DNA of 64,000 nucleotides from Paenilisteria riparia FSL S10-1204 (GTDB lineage Bacteria; Bacillota; Bacilli; Lactobacillales; Listeriaceae). This document shows, one piece after another, positions 1 to 8,810 of the stretch (positions are counted from its first letter, which is position 1; the number at the start of each line of letters is the position of its first letter). The DNA lies in the NCBI RefSeq assembly GCF_000525995.1, contig NZ_AODL01000025.1, positions 1-64,000 of the forward strand. The letters are read 5' to 3'. Under the pieces are notes generated by a model. That model did no database searches, was not told the origin of the DNA, and saw nothing but the letters and a program-made list of their open reading frames with translations. The translations under genes and the position numbers were made by a program.

Positions 1-208
1 TTATTCTCTCCCGAGCTTCGCTTTTCTTTCGCACACTTTTTCTCTTTTGCAACCGACATGCAAGCGAATTTTTTTGCTCCGACATGCTTCTTATTCTCTC
101 CCGAGCTTCGCTTTTCTTTCGCACACTTTTTCTCTTTTGCAACCGACATGCAAGCGAATTTTTTGCTCTGACATGCTTCTTATTCTCTCCCGAGCTTCGC
201 TTTTCTTT
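1..208. repeat. 90-bp tandem repeat, about 2.3 copies
   Basis: Copies begin at 1, 91 and 180, giving periods of 90 and 89 bp. The second copy has one T fewer in a T run. The third stops at about 208, at the stop codon of the minus-strand gene beside it. Each unit contains the 9-mer CCGACATGC or a one-base variant twice. No unique spacers lie between the copies, so this is not a CRISPR array. The array may continue left of the window. Confidence 0.9.
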
Positions 209-1655
209 AAGCCCAATGAGGTATATACTTCATGTATCTCGTCGACGTATTAGGATCTATCGCTTTAATTTTCCCATCGACAACTGCTTCTTTAATAATT
301 CTGGACGCTACAGAATTTTTTGCATCACTCAGCCCGAACCTTTCCCTTAAAGTCTGATTTGACAAAGCATCCTGTTCAACATATTTAAGACATGCGTGCA
401 TATATGTTGCTTGCACCTTTTCTTCGCTTGTCATATCATTAAGCGATTTATGCGCAAAAAGTGTGACCTTTAAATGTTCTTCGTACAGTCTAATTAGAGG
501 TGCTGGAAGTTGATATTCTTCGGTTCCCGCAACTACCTTATCAATGCCGCTTCCCCTCTCCTCACATATTCCCATTCTTCTCATCAAAGATGCAAGTACC
601 TCATTACGTGATCTCGGAGGAGAATCCAAAAATCGATCTACTTGAATCAAAGGAATACCTGGATTCGTTATCTCCATTCTATTTTCGAAGATTTCTATAG
701 TCGGTCCAGTACCTGTAATAGCAAAATCTTGATGAATTAAAGCATTTACTATCAATTCTCTCACTGCTAATTCAGGATACATCCGTGCATTCTTTCTAAG
801 AGCCACGCCAATTACCTCGTTAACTGGAAGTTGGTTGTTTACATATTGAATCAGCCCTTCAAAACCAGATGCGTAACCTTTACAGCCTAATTGCTCATGT
901 TGTGGAGCTGTCTTCCCTTTTCCTTTATAAATGATTACTCTCGTCGCTTTTCTGGACAACTTTTCAAAGTCAACCAGTTGATTAGCAAATAGCATTGCAC
1001 CTAGATTAGTAATCTCCCAATTACCCTCGTTTTTTACAAGTTTATCACTTATAAAATTTTCAATGATGAGATTTTTATTCTCAGGCACCGTCTGACCAAG
1101 TAATCTATAATAACTCTCATAATCTAATAGGGAGAATATTTCTTCCTTGTTATTTATAACCTTTGCAACCTGATACTCAAATGGATTATTAGAGAACATA
1201 GACCATAGTCTTTTTTCTTTCTCAGGATAGTCCTTGAGCTTCTTCTTATAAGATCCTATCCGTATGTACTCTTCTCCCTTAAATTTAATAGGCTGATATG
1301 CAGCCTTATCAATTAATAATGTGACCACTCTTTTACCTTCCAGCTCTATTTCATGGAATTCAAAAGACACACGTGGTGATAGAGAATGCGCCAGCCAGCT
1401 CTCTAATTCTTCATTTCCTTTTTTCACACTCGCTGGATAAAAATTTGTTCCAACAATTTCTTTGGTTCCATTTTCTACTCCCCATATTAAAAAAGCTTGT
1501 GAAACATTTTTTAATGCAGCAGAATTACTAAGCGCAGAGATATATTCCCCTATAAATTCAGGATTCGTATTATCAACCTTAAACTCAGTCACATTGTCTT
1601 CATCTTGAGAACTAATTTTCTGTCTAATAATATTTTCCAGGTAATTTGTTTTCAT
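207..1655 (-). CDS. AlbA_2 / HATPase_c_4 domain protein (Schlafen-like putative regulator)
   Basis: A 482-aa protein. The first 130 residues look like an AlbA_2 (formerly AAA_4) nucleic-acid-binding domain, with the typical TEFK...NPEFIGEYISALSN start. Around residues 300-390 there is a segment like the C-terminal HATPase_c_4 fold, with RELIVNALIHQD, the G-rich ENRMEITNPG and EERGSGIDK. The tail looks like a winged helix. The start is ATG 1655 because AAGGAGG sits just upstream of it; an upstream in-frame ATG at 1700 has no such site. An XRE gene lies immediately upstream on the same strand. Proteins of this build occur in accessory and defence-related islands, but the function here is not known. 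The gene abuts the tandem repeat at its 3' end. Confidence 0.8.
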   Translation of the reverse strand: MKTNYLENIIRQKISSQDEDNVTEFKVDNTNPEFIGEYISALSNSAALKNVSQAFLIWGVENGTKEIVGTNFYPASVKKGNEELESWLAHSLSPRVSFEFHEIELEGKRVVTLLIDKAAYQPIKFKGEEYIRIGSYKKKLKDYPEKEKRLWSMFSNNPFEYQVAKVINNKEEIFSLLDYESYYRLLGQTVPENKNLIIENFISDKLVKNEGNWEITNLGAMLFANQLVDFEKLSRKATRVIIYKGKGKTAPQHEQLGCKGYASGFEGLIQYVNNQLPVNEVIGVALRKNARMYPELAVRELIVNALIHQDFAITGTGPTIEIFENRMEITNPGIPLIQVDRFLDSPPRSRNEVLASLMRRMGICEERGSGIDKVVAGTEEYQLPAPLIRLYEEHLKVTLFAHKSLNDMTSEEKVQATYMHACLKYVEQDALSNQTLRERFGLSDAKNSVASRIIKEAVVDGKIKAIDPNTSTRYMKYIPHWA

Positions 1656-1711
1656 TATGAGCAGCCTCCTTTTGGTAACCTTATATTTTAACATATTCAT
1701 TTTTATAAATT

Positions 1712-1927
1712 CTATTTTTCTTTGATATCAATAATCTCCCGTATATCCTTCACATCCAAAGCGTCCGCAATCCTCGCGATATGGTCAAAATAAATACTCT
1801 GCCTTTTATTATTCACTAGCTTACTGAGTATGGCTGGTTCGATATCAGCTAACCTAGATAGTTCTTTCATTGAAATTCCGTGTTTCTCAACTAATGATTT
1901 TAGATTAACCACTACAACTTTTTCCAT
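1712..1927 (-). CDS. small XRE-family transcriptional regulator
   Basis: A 71-aa protein that is almost entirely one Cro/C1-type helix-turn-helix (residues 10-60, with SMKELSRLADIEPAILSKL). The start is ATG 1927: AGAGGTG lies 8 nt upstream of it, while the GTG at 1933 would be only about 2 nt from the same site. It lies 56 nt upstream of the AlbA_2 gene in the same direction and is divergent from the small gene at 2023. It probably controls that intergenic region, which is an inference from position only. Confidence 0.8.
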   Translation of the reverse strand: MEKVVVVNLKSLVEKHGISMKELSRLADIEPAILSKLVNNKRQSIYFDHIARIADALDVKDIREIIDIKEK

Positions 1928-2022
1928 ATCCACATCACCTCTTGTCTATATGAACATTTTATACTATAATGAAAACAAAACCGTTGTTCTATTGAGCAAT
2001 TTTTTTAAAAGGAGGAAAATTT

Positions 2023-2289
2023 ATGCTGTCAAAATCATTTAATAACGATTTTTCATTATTTTGTCACAGCCGTGTGGAATATTTTTTATCCGAAGAAAAT
2101 TCTAGTATTGAATTTAAGGCATTACAAGAACGGCAGTTTCATATAAGGGATGTGCTTGAACAAAAGCTAAATAACGATAATGAGCTAAAATATCTTGATG
2201 AATTATTTAAATACGAGACAGAAGCTTTTATGCGTATCTATGCCACCGCTTTTAAAGAAGGTATATTATTCTCTAAGAATCCCCAATAA
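2023..2289 (+). CDS. small hypothetical helical protein
   Basis: An 88-aa, charged, predicted mainly helical protein. I do not recognise the family. It has a very strong ribosome binding site (AAAGGAGG) and starts at ATG 2023. It is divergent from the XRE gene and followed 78 nt later by the type VII effector operon. It has no signal peptide or membrane segment, so a cytoplasmic role is likely. A spacer of about 95 bp separates it from the XRE gene and should hold both promoters. Confidence 0.6.
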   Translation: MLSKSFNNDFSLFCHSRVEYFLSEENSSIEFKALQERQFHIRDVLEQKLNNDNELKYLDELFKYETEAFMRIYATAFKEGILFSKNPQ

Positions 2290-2367
2290 CCTTATTTTAT
2301 GGCGACAATTCAATTATTTTCCTTTATAATGGATTTATAGACTAACTTTAGACGGGAGAATAGGGAT

Positions 2368-2652
2368 ATGGCACAAATAAAAGTAAATAGAGAAAAAATG
2401 ATGCATCACGCTGCGGAACTTGGAGATAGTGTCTCAGGAATGACCCATCATACCAAGAAAAATAACGCGATGTCTTACACTCAATGCAATTCTATGACCA
2501 ATTGTCAGGAAGCTTTACTTGATTTAGTGAACTATGTCGATTTGTTTGGAAAAGTGGTGCAGGAAGACGCAATTCGCATTAAACAGATCGGGGAAGCTTA
2601 TGCCGCCAAGGATCGAGAAGTCGGTCAGAAAATGCAATTGGAGGTGCGCTAA
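2368..2652 (+). CDS. type VII LXG-effector targeting partner, TIGR04197 / DUF3130 (Lap1-like)
   Basis: A 94-aa helical protein resembling the SACOL2603/TIGR04197 (DUF3130) family. Members are small WXG100-like proteins that bind the LXG domain of a cognate toxin and help bring it to the type VII secretion system (LapC1 of Streptococcus intermedius is the described example). It has no signal peptide. It is the first gene of the operon lap1-lap2-LXG toxin-immunity and ends one base before the ATG of the next gene, so translation is probably coupled. Family assignment rests on the sequence pattern and gene order. Confidence 0.75.
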   Translation: MAQIKVNREKMMHHAAELGDSVSGMTHHTKKNNAMSYTQCNSMTNCQEALLDLVNYVDLFGKVVQEDAIRIKQIGEAYAAKDREVGQKMQLEVR

Positions 2653-2653
2653 G

Positions 2654-3022
2654 ATGGAACCGAGGAGCGCGCAAATTCATCAGACATTGCAACAATTAAA
2701 GCGGAAGACGGAGCAACAAGAAGACCAGTTATACGCTATAAAACAACAACAAATACAGCTAGAAGACACAGAAACCGAGCTTCTGCACATCGAACGTGAG
2801 AAAGAAAACCTTATTGCCCAAGCTCATGATGTATGGCGTGGAAATCATGGCAGAAGTGTGGCTTATGATGCGGAAGATACAGCGCATGAAAGTTGGAGGA
2901 AATTACGCAAACATATCGAAAGCACGCGAGAACAGCTACAACAAGAGCAAAAAACCATTCAATCGAGCTTATCTCAAATAGAGGATGAACGGAAACTGTT
3001 ACATAAGGAGCTGATTTTATGA
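2654..3022 (+). CDS. coiled-coil LXG-effector partner, DUF3958-like (Lap2-like)
   Basis: A 122-aa protein that is almost entirely predicted coiled coil and rich in Q, E and K. Its position between a DUF3130-like gene and an LXG toxin matches DUF3958 (LapC2), the second targeting partner of LXG effectors. The start is ATG 2654, right after the stop of the previous gene; the longer upstream reading frame is an overlap with that gene. The last 4 bases overlap the toxin start (ATGA), which indicates coupled translation. Confidence 0.7.
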   Translation: MEPRSAQIHQTLQQLKRKTEQQEDQLYAIKQQQIQLEDTETELLHIEREKENLIAQAHDVWRGNHGRSVAYDAEDTAHESWRKLRKHIESTREQLQQEQKTIQSSLSQIEDERKLLHKELIL

Positions 3023-4492
3023 CTCGCATCGATATTGCAGAAGTCACGCATTTTTCACAACAATTGCGCGCATCTAATCAGGAATTGAAACAGTATGTAA
3101 ATGCCGTAAAAAAAGCTGTTATCGCTTATATCAATGATACATCGATTAGCGGAGACGCTATCGCTAGCTCGAAAGAATACTACGCGGGTGCCTATTTCCC
3201 ACTATGCGCATCCATCAAGCAAGCACTAGACCTGAGCGAGAGAAAGATGCAAAAGTATATTACTGACTTCCATTCTCAGGTGGATTCTTCACCTAATTCT
3301 AGGCTTGATGTGGATGGTATTCATGACTTAAATCAAAAAATAACAGGTTTCGAAAATCGTTTGGAAAGCGTTACATCACAATTAACGGCTATTAACGGAA
3401 CTGGTCACGCATCCGAACTAAATTATTTAGCCACACAAATTTTTGAAGCCCATAAAAAAGAAGAGATACTGAACAAATTTGTGGATTTCGAACAGAGTCA
3501 CGGGAATTTCTTTTATGAAGTTGGAGAACTAGCGCATTATATTAAGCAGGCACTGGATAATATAATGCAAAATCTTAAATTCGATGGCAAAACGGGTATG
3601 TATAATCTCGAAAAATTGAATCCTGCGACATTCAGCCAGCTCACTAAAATGTATGCGAGCCAGCAAAAAATCGATGATAAGATAAAAGAAATTGAAGAAA
3701 TCGGACTAACGCCAAACGTTCCAAAAGGAAATAGTGCTGGTTTCATAACGATTGATGGTAAAATGAGTACAGAGGCTACACTTGATTTTGTAAATCAACA
3801 AATGATTTATTGGCAGAGTGAGACAGTATTCCGCGAAGTGCTAGGTGTAGGTTCGTTTTATCGTGCTGTTTATGGCGTGGATGCCGTGTCAGGGAAGCAT
3901 GTTAGTGACGGACAGCGGCTATTAGATGGTGCACTTGTGTTGACGCAATACGGGGCTCCTGTGCTTGGTTTAGCTAAGTTCACAGCAAGATTTGCACCAA
4001 GTAGAATTGTTAGTAGCGCTGAAAGGCAGATAAATGCTGTTGACAAGCTTAAAACTTGAAAAATGGAGTTATCCGCCAAATGAAACAAAGTATCTTAAAT
4101 ATAAAGCTGTCTATGACAATCCTAAGTATTATGATCAAACCACAGGTAATATTAATTGGCCTCCAAACAATGGCTTTGCCGCTACACCTAAAGATACCGT
4201 TATCAAAGAAGGGAGCTTGCTCGATCGATATGGTGAGCCAAGTGGAGAATTCTTCTCACCGAAGGATGTACCTTATGAAATGAGAGCACTAGCTCTACAT
4301 AGTGATGAAGCTAATTATTATGTGTACAGAGTTAGGGAGGATTTTCAGGTTAAAGGAGGTACCGCTGCTCCTTGGTTTGATAGACCTGGTGGTGGAACGC
4401 AGTATATAAAATACCACAGTAATGGAAAGCCCTACACCATGAATGAACTTGTTAAAGAAGGTTTTATAAAATCTGTATCTATTAGAGAGTAG
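3019..4492 (+). pseudogene. LXG-TNT polymorphic toxin (type VII NAD+ glycohydrolase), frameshifted
   Basis: Reading frame 1 (3019-4059) encodes an LXG domain in residues 1-220, then a linker. The second frame (4034-4492) encodes a TNT domain with LLDRYG, FSP, PYEMRALAL, YYVYRV and APWFDRPGGGTQY. TNT domains hydrolyse NAD+ (founder: the M. tuberculosis necrotizing toxin; TelB is an LXG example). The two frames join as one protein if one base is dropped from the A run 4051-4054 just before the TGA at 4057. As written, the toxin domain is cut off. Upstream are its two targeting partners; downstream is the putative immunity gene, also frameshifted. The domain calls are strong. Whether the frameshift is real is uncertain. 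Confidence 0.85.
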
Positions 4493-4500
4493 GTAACATA

Positions 4501-5132
4501 ATGATTATTGAGAAACTAAAAAAAAGATGAACATCTAAGTATTCAGATAACAAATTCGCTAGGAAACGAGATTATATCAGTTTATGGAAAATATATCAAT
4601 AATAATTCAGTTGATTTAGACACTGCAATACGATTAAAAAAAAATAGATTTAAATTGGACACTTTATGAAGTCCAGCGAGATCAAGAATATTTAATAAGA
4701 GAGTTTTCTGATGAAACATTAGCTAAGTTATCGCTGTATCTCTATGTTTCTAATCATTTCAACCCAGTAGAACCAGATGATGTAGTAATAGAAAAACTTT
4801 GGGAATTAGAGTCTGACTCAGATTTAGAGGTAGCAGATAATTGCCTAGCTGACGCAATCGGTAGCCAGTATTATTCTTTCCGTGAAAGCAGGATTGATTG
4901 TATAAATCTAAAACTTAGAGAAGATAATCATTACGATATATATTACCTCTCCCCCACTGGCGAGATTGCAATGATATCAGAAGACAGAAAATTACCGAAC
5001 GCATTTATTGTAGTCTACAATTTCGGTTTTGTTCTAAAACAATTTAAAGAAGTTATCTATCCACAATTAATTGCCTATGACCTTTCACCAAGTCAAGTAG
5101 AACTACTAAAACGAGTATATCTCAAAAAATAG
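4501..5132 (+). pseudogene. putative immunity protein for the LXG-TNT toxin, two frameshifts
   Basis: ATG 4501 gives only nine codons before TGA. Removing one A from the A8 run 4518-4525 opens the frame to codons ending at TGA 4668. Removing one A from the A9 run 4636-4644 continues it to TAG 5130-5132. The repaired protein is about 209 aa, acidic and soluble, with no signal peptide or membrane helix. I do not recognise the family. Immunity is inferred from position: 8 nt after a toxin gene and last in its operon, followed by a terminator. A soluble immunity protein fits a cytoplasmic NAD+ hydrolase. Confidence 0.6.
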
Positions 5133-5154
5133 CTGAGCTTTAACCCTCTTTATG

Positions 5155-5225
5155 AAAAAATAAGCAGTAATTTCGCATAGCCCATCCTCTGAAATGGCTC
5201 TATACAAAATTACTGCTTATTTTTC
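5155..5225. terminator. bidirectional intrinsic terminator
   Basis: A stem of about 18 bp: AAAATAAGCAGTAATTT pairs with AAATTACTGCTTATTTT, flanked by A and T runs on both sides. It serves the toxin/immunity operon on + and the convergent XRE gene on -. Confidence 0.85.
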
Positions 5226-5227
5226 AT

Positions 5228-5743
5228 TTAATCCAACCTTTTCACTAGTGCCTTTAAAGTATTTGAGGAGGCTCTCTTAATTAATTTATCCAAACGATTA
5301 TAATATAGAGCATCTGCCGCTTCCCACGAACCCTTACCACCTATAACATAAATTCCAACTATATCTGTCAGATACAGCTCCTCGCTTCTTGTGTCCCCTT
5401 TCTGTTTCGCTTTCAAAGCTTTAGCACGAATTTCCTCTACGACTTTCATCTCTCTCATCAGATTTAAAAAATCTTCATCTAATTTTCCGAAAATTTCCTG
5501 TTTGAAATCGTCATACTCTCGATTATCCAAAAGTAAATCATTGGGTGTGATGTATAAAATTTTACAAATTTCAAGTATTTTTTCTAGTGATGGAGTATAA
5601 ATCCCTCTTTCTATTTTCGAGTAATTCTGATGATTAATATCTAAATCATCAGCAAACTCCTTTTGAGTTATCCCTTGTTCTAAACGGTATGCTTTTAAAT
5701 TTTTCCCAATATTTGATACATTTTTTTTCCCAATTATCGGCAT
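5228..5743 (-). CDS. XRE-family repressor of the integrative element
   Basis: A 171-aa protein. An N-terminal Cro/C1 helix-turn-helix (residues 10-70, GITQKEFADDLDINHQNYSKIERG) is followed by a helical C-terminal region of unknown family. The start is ATG 5743, placed 8 nt after AGGAGTGG; the GTG at 5755 lies inside that site. It is divergent from the Rep and integrase genes across a 388-nt spacer, the usual place of the master repressor in small ICE-like and Tn916-like elements. Repression of rep/int is an inference. Confidence 0.8.
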   Translation of the reverse strand: MPIIGKKNVSNIGKNLKAYRLEQGITQKEFADDLDINHQNYSKIERGIYTPSLEKILEICKILYITPNDLLLDNREYDDFKQEIFGKLDEDFLNLMREMKVVEEIRAKALKAKQKGDTRSEELYLTDIVGIYVIGGKGSWEAADALYYNRLDKLIKRASSNTLKALVKRLD

Positions 5744-5940
5744 TATAACTACCACTCCTAATAAGTCTATTTATGATAAAAACGATTTGACAAATAGGTC
5801 ACCTAATGCTAACATTAAAAATATAAGCTTATTAATCCTATTTTATAATCTAATTATAGAACAAATAGACTTATATGTAAACCGAAACTTTAACAATACT
5901 TATTATTCCGCTTATCCATACACTTTCAGTCCCGACATGG

Positions 5941-6032
5941 CTCGAAAGCGCCAAATGGCAATGTTGAGCGGCAGCGATCGGGACAGTGCCAAGCAAAGCT
6001 TGGCACTAAGGGCGCATATGTAACACCGCCCT
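5941..6032. other. origin-like palindrome cluster in the 388-nt spacer before rep
   Basis: The spacer 5744-6131 has no credible gene. It contains a perfect 9-bp hairpin with a 3-nt loop (GTGCCAAGC 5986-5994 with GCTTGGCAC 5998-6006). Next to it is a perfect 6-bp inverted repeat (AGGGCG 6009-6014, CGCCCT 6027-6032), and a GCC/GGC hairpin lies at 5950-5959. The cluster is GC-rich within AT-rich flanks and sits about 100 nt before a Rep_trans-type initiator, so it is a candidate double-strand origin or oriT. No nick site is identified. Confidence 0.4.
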
Positions 6033-6131
6033 AATAATACAAAAATAAATAAGAAAAAGACTGGTATACCAAGCAATAGCGTACTAGTTGATGCGCACAA
6101 ATATGCCTTAACTTGAAAGGAGGTGAATAAT

Positions 6132-7214
6132 TTGGCTAGAGAGAATATCAGCGTTGGAATAGATTGGCTGACTATCGTATTTGAAAATCTACACGCAAAA
6201 GATTTATTTGATAACATCCTAGATATTAATGAACTGTACTTTAGTAAACAGCCTCAAGGAATTCGTTATAAAAACTATACAACCCTATACCAACATGGAA
6301 ACATACAGGTTTATGCGGATATTGAGCCTTCGCTTAATAATCCCAGAGGGACAGGCTGTTATCTAAACATTAGCGGTATTGGTTGTCAACAATTAAAGAT
6401 GTATCTTGATGCACAAAAGCGCCCATGGAAAGATTTTTTCCAATCTTGCGCCCAACAAGCAGGAAAAAATGGCTTTCATGTCACCCGTATGGATGTGGCT
6501 ATTGATGACCGTAATATAAAACCAGCGTTTACAGTTGCTCAATTACATCGAAAGTGCGAGAAAGGAGAATTTATTTCTAAAAGTCGCCACCATCGGCTAC
6601 AACAAAGCAGTTCTGACAAGGTGAAAAGTGCTAAGACACTTTACATTGGGCATCGTAAATCTAATATTCAATATCGCTTTTACGATAAAGACAAAGAACA
6701 AGCTGAAAAAGGAAATTTCGATATTGAAGAAATGGGAAGTTGGAAACGTACAGAAATCCAATTACGCGATGAAAAAGCTAACATGCTAGCAAGCGAGATT
6801 CGTTCTAGTTCTAAGACACTTCGCGAACTAGCATTTGGATTCTTGAAGGGTAATCTTAATTTTCTTGTAGAAAACCCTGAACAGTCCAATAAAAGTAGAT
6901 GGGATTCCTGCCGTTTTTGGGAACGCTTTTTGGAAAATGCTGAACCAGTTAAACTAGAGATTCAACCCACCGTAAATACTCTGCTAGATACCCAAGATTG
7001 GCTTTTGGAAGGTGGAGCTTTAGCGGCTTTAAAAGCATTTGAATTTTTAGAGGACAAGCAAGCTCTTGGTGGACTTCAATCTTTGGAATCCATGAAAAAG
7101 AAAACGCAATTCAGCACTAATCTTAGCGCGAAAATTGTCACCCATCTAAGTATGATAGGTAAATCAGAATTTATACCACTAGTATACGAACAGACGAAAC
7201 AAACAGAATTTTAA
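6132..7214 (+). CDS. replication initiation factor domain protein (Rep_trans type)
   Basis: A 360-aa protein like the rolling-circle/relaxase-type initiators of Tn916-family and small integrative elements (Orf20-like, Rep_trans). Visible signs are the N-terminal GIDWLTIVF, central MDVAIDD, IQYRFYDKDKEQ and WKRTEIQLRDE. It should nick a local origin as part of replication or mobilisation of the element. The start is TTG 6132, 8 nt after a perfect AAGGAGG; the GTG at 6123 overlaps that site. Upstream are the origin-like palindromes and downstream the integrase. No separate relaxosome or conjugation genes are visible, so the element is probably mobilisable or satellite-like and not self-transmissible. 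Confidence 0.85.
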   Translation: MARENISVGIDWLTIVFENLHAKDLFDNILDINELYFSKQPQGIRYKNYTTLYQHGNIQVYADIEPSLNNPRGTGCYLNISGIGCQQLKMYLDAQKRPWKDFFQSCAQQAGKNGFHVTRMDVAIDDRNIKPAFTVAQLHRKCEKGEFISKSRHHRLQQSSSDKVKSAKTLYIGHRKSNIQYRFYDKDKEQAEKGNFDIEEMGSWKRTEIQLRDEKANMLASEIRSSSKTLRELAFGFLKGNLNFLVENPEQSNKSRWDSCRFWERFLENAEPVKLEIQPTVNTLLDTQDWLLEGGALAALKAFEFLEDKQALGGLQSLESMKKKTQFSTNLSAKIVTHLSMIGKSEFIPLVYEQTKQTEF

Positions 7215-7237
7215 CACATGGAAAGGGTGCTATTAAG

Positions 7238-7335
7238 ATGTCTAAAACAAGGCATAAAAAAAAAGTAGTGCTATAACCAAAGAAATAAATTCTCCAGATA
7301 TAAACACTACCCGTTGCAAGGTTATTATATCATAA
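7238..7335 (+). other. possible small broken gene between rep and int
   Basis: ATG 7238 follows GAAAGGG at a suitable distance but stops after 12 codons. An A9 run lies at 7256-7264. Loss of two bases there would give about 31 codons ending at 7335. In related elements an excisionase or other small gene sits here, but this peptide is not recognisable. The rest of the spacer up to the integrase holds only the integrase ribosome binding site. Confidence 0.2.
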
Positions 7336-7376
7336 ATGGAGAAACTTTCAATACAATTTGATGGAGGTTATCGTTT

Positions 7377-8477
7377 ATGGCAATCACAAAAACAGCGCGA
7401 AAAAGTTATCGTGTCGATATTAGCCTCGGAGTTGACCCCATAACAGGAAAACAGCGTCGTGTCCGACATAATAACATTTCTACTAAACGTAGCGCGCAAC
7501 AATTAGAAAATCATCTAAAACAACATTACTACAATGGTACTCTTCTACCCGATAAATCATTATCCTTTGAACAGCTAGGAAATCTTTATTTTCAATCCTA
7601 TACAATTAATCATAAACCAACGTATGTACGTACTCAGCGTGGCTATTATTCCAATCATCTTTTCCCATATTTTAAAGATTGCTTGATCAAGAAAATCACA
7701 CAGACGCATATTCGAGAATTCAGAGAGCATTTACTCACTTTGAGCTTATCCTTTAATAGTATCAACAAGCATATGATTCTACTAAAGAAAATTTTTGATG
7801 TTGCTGTGGATGAATCCCTTGTTTATACAAATCCTTGCTTGCGTATTAAAAAGTTGAAAATCATCAAACAAAAAATGCATTTCTGGACAACTACCGAATA
7901 CTTGCACTTTATCGCATCTATCAGGGAAGACGAAGAAGTTCATAAGATTTTTTATCAAACTGCTTATCTCACTGGAATGCGTGCTGGGGAACTGTTAGCA
8001 CTAAGATGGTCGGACATCAATTTTGTGAAACAGGAAATTCACGTATGTAAGACTGTCTCCCGTATCGATGGGAAAATGATTGTGACCCCACCTAAAAGCG
8101 AGACCAGTAACCGAGTGATAACAATCAATTCCAAACTCGCTGAGATGTTATCCGATTGGAAAGTGGCGCAATCAAAGCTTCTCCCCTCCATTCCAACGAA
8201 AGATTTAGTAATTTTTCAGCATAAGACATCACACCCAATTCGAGAAAACTTCGGAACTAAAAAGATTCAACGGATATGTAATCGTTGTGCTGTTCAGCCC
8301 ATTCGTTTGCATGATTTCAGGCATTCCCACGTGGCTTTGCTAATAGATAATGGTGAAAATATAACAGTAATAAAGGAACGGATGGGACATGCTAGTATCA
8401 CAACTACAATTGATACATATGGGCATCTATTCCCTAATAAACAAAGAGAAATGAGTGATAAACTAGATTTTCTGTAG
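7377..8477 (+). CDS. tyrosine site-specific integrase (Tn916/phage type)
   Basis: A 366-aa protein with three parts: an N-terminal arm-type DNA-binding domain (residues 5-55), a SAM-like core-binding domain (60-155) and a catalytic domain. Catalytic signs are the first Arg in TGMRAGELLALRW (near residue 200), HDFRH, the GHASITTTIDTYGH segment, and the nucleophilic Tyr in DTYGHLF. It integrates and excises the element. It starts at ATG 7377 after GATGGAGG. It is the last gene of the element, ends 170 nt from the 3' end of a tRNA-Lys gene and points toward it, the usual geometry for integration at a tRNA. A second attachment site is not seen, so the left boundary is unknown. Confidence 0.92.
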   Translation: MAITKTARKSYRVDISLGVDPITGKQRRVRHNNISTKRSAQQLENHLKQHYYNGTLLPDKSLSFEQLGNLYFQSYTINHKPTYVRTQRGYYSNHLFPYFKDCLIKKITQTHIREFREHLLTLSLSFNSINKHMILLKKIFDVAVDESLVYTNPCLRIKKLKIIKQKMHFWTTTEYLHFIASIREDEEVHKIFYQTAYLTGMRAGELLALRWSDINFVKQEIHVCKTVSRIDGKMIVTPPKSETSNRVITINSKLAEMLSDWKVAQSKLLPSIPTKDLVIFQHKTSHPIRENFGTKKIQRICNRCAVQPIRLHDFRHSHVALLIDNGENITVIKERMGHASITTTIDTYGHLFPNKQREMSDKLDFL

Positions 8478-8504
8478 TTTTAGAAACAATTTAGTCAACA
8501 TCAA

Positions 8505-8544
8505 AAAGCTGAAACCAATTGAGCACGAACGGTTTCAGCTTTCT
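8505..8544 (+). terminator. integrase terminator
   Basis: AAAGCTGAAACC (8505-8516) pairs perfectly with GGTTTCAGCTTT (8531-8542), followed by a T-rich stretch. It lies 27 nt after the integrase stop. Confidence 0.85.
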
Positions 8545-8604
8545 TATTTCTAGGCTTAGGCAATTTTAAGGCAATACTACTCCAATTTAGTACATATTTC
8601 AAAG

Positions 8605-8640
8605 CAAAATAAAAACCCCAACAGCCATAAACTGTTGAGG
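8605..8640 (-). terminator. tRNA-Lys terminator
   Basis: On the minus strand CCTCAACAG and CTGTTGGGG form a 9-bp stem with a 7-nt loop, then TTTTTATT. It lies just downstream of the tRNA. The stretch 8478-8810 holds only this, the integrase terminator and the tRNA. Confidence 0.8.
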
Positions 8641-8648
8641 CTCTAAGA

Positions 8649-8721
<73 letters not shown>

Positions 8722-8810
8722 GATGTGATAAAATGTTTTTACCGACAAGATTCATTCTAGCACTTTCGTTGCTGCTTGGCAAACATTTCACACATCTTAT
8801 TGTATATTTT

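Noticed and set aside
1..208. Possible CRISPR array
   Set aside because: The repeats are contiguous 89-90 bp units without variable spacers, and no cas genes are present.
2534..2653. N-terminal extension of the DUF3958-like protein
   Set aside because: It overlaps the previous gene entirely in another frame; ATG 2654 directly after that stop is the natural start.
5787..6023. 78-codon open frame between the XRE and rep genes
   Set aside because: No ribosome binding site, and it covers the palindrome cluster; composition is non-coding.
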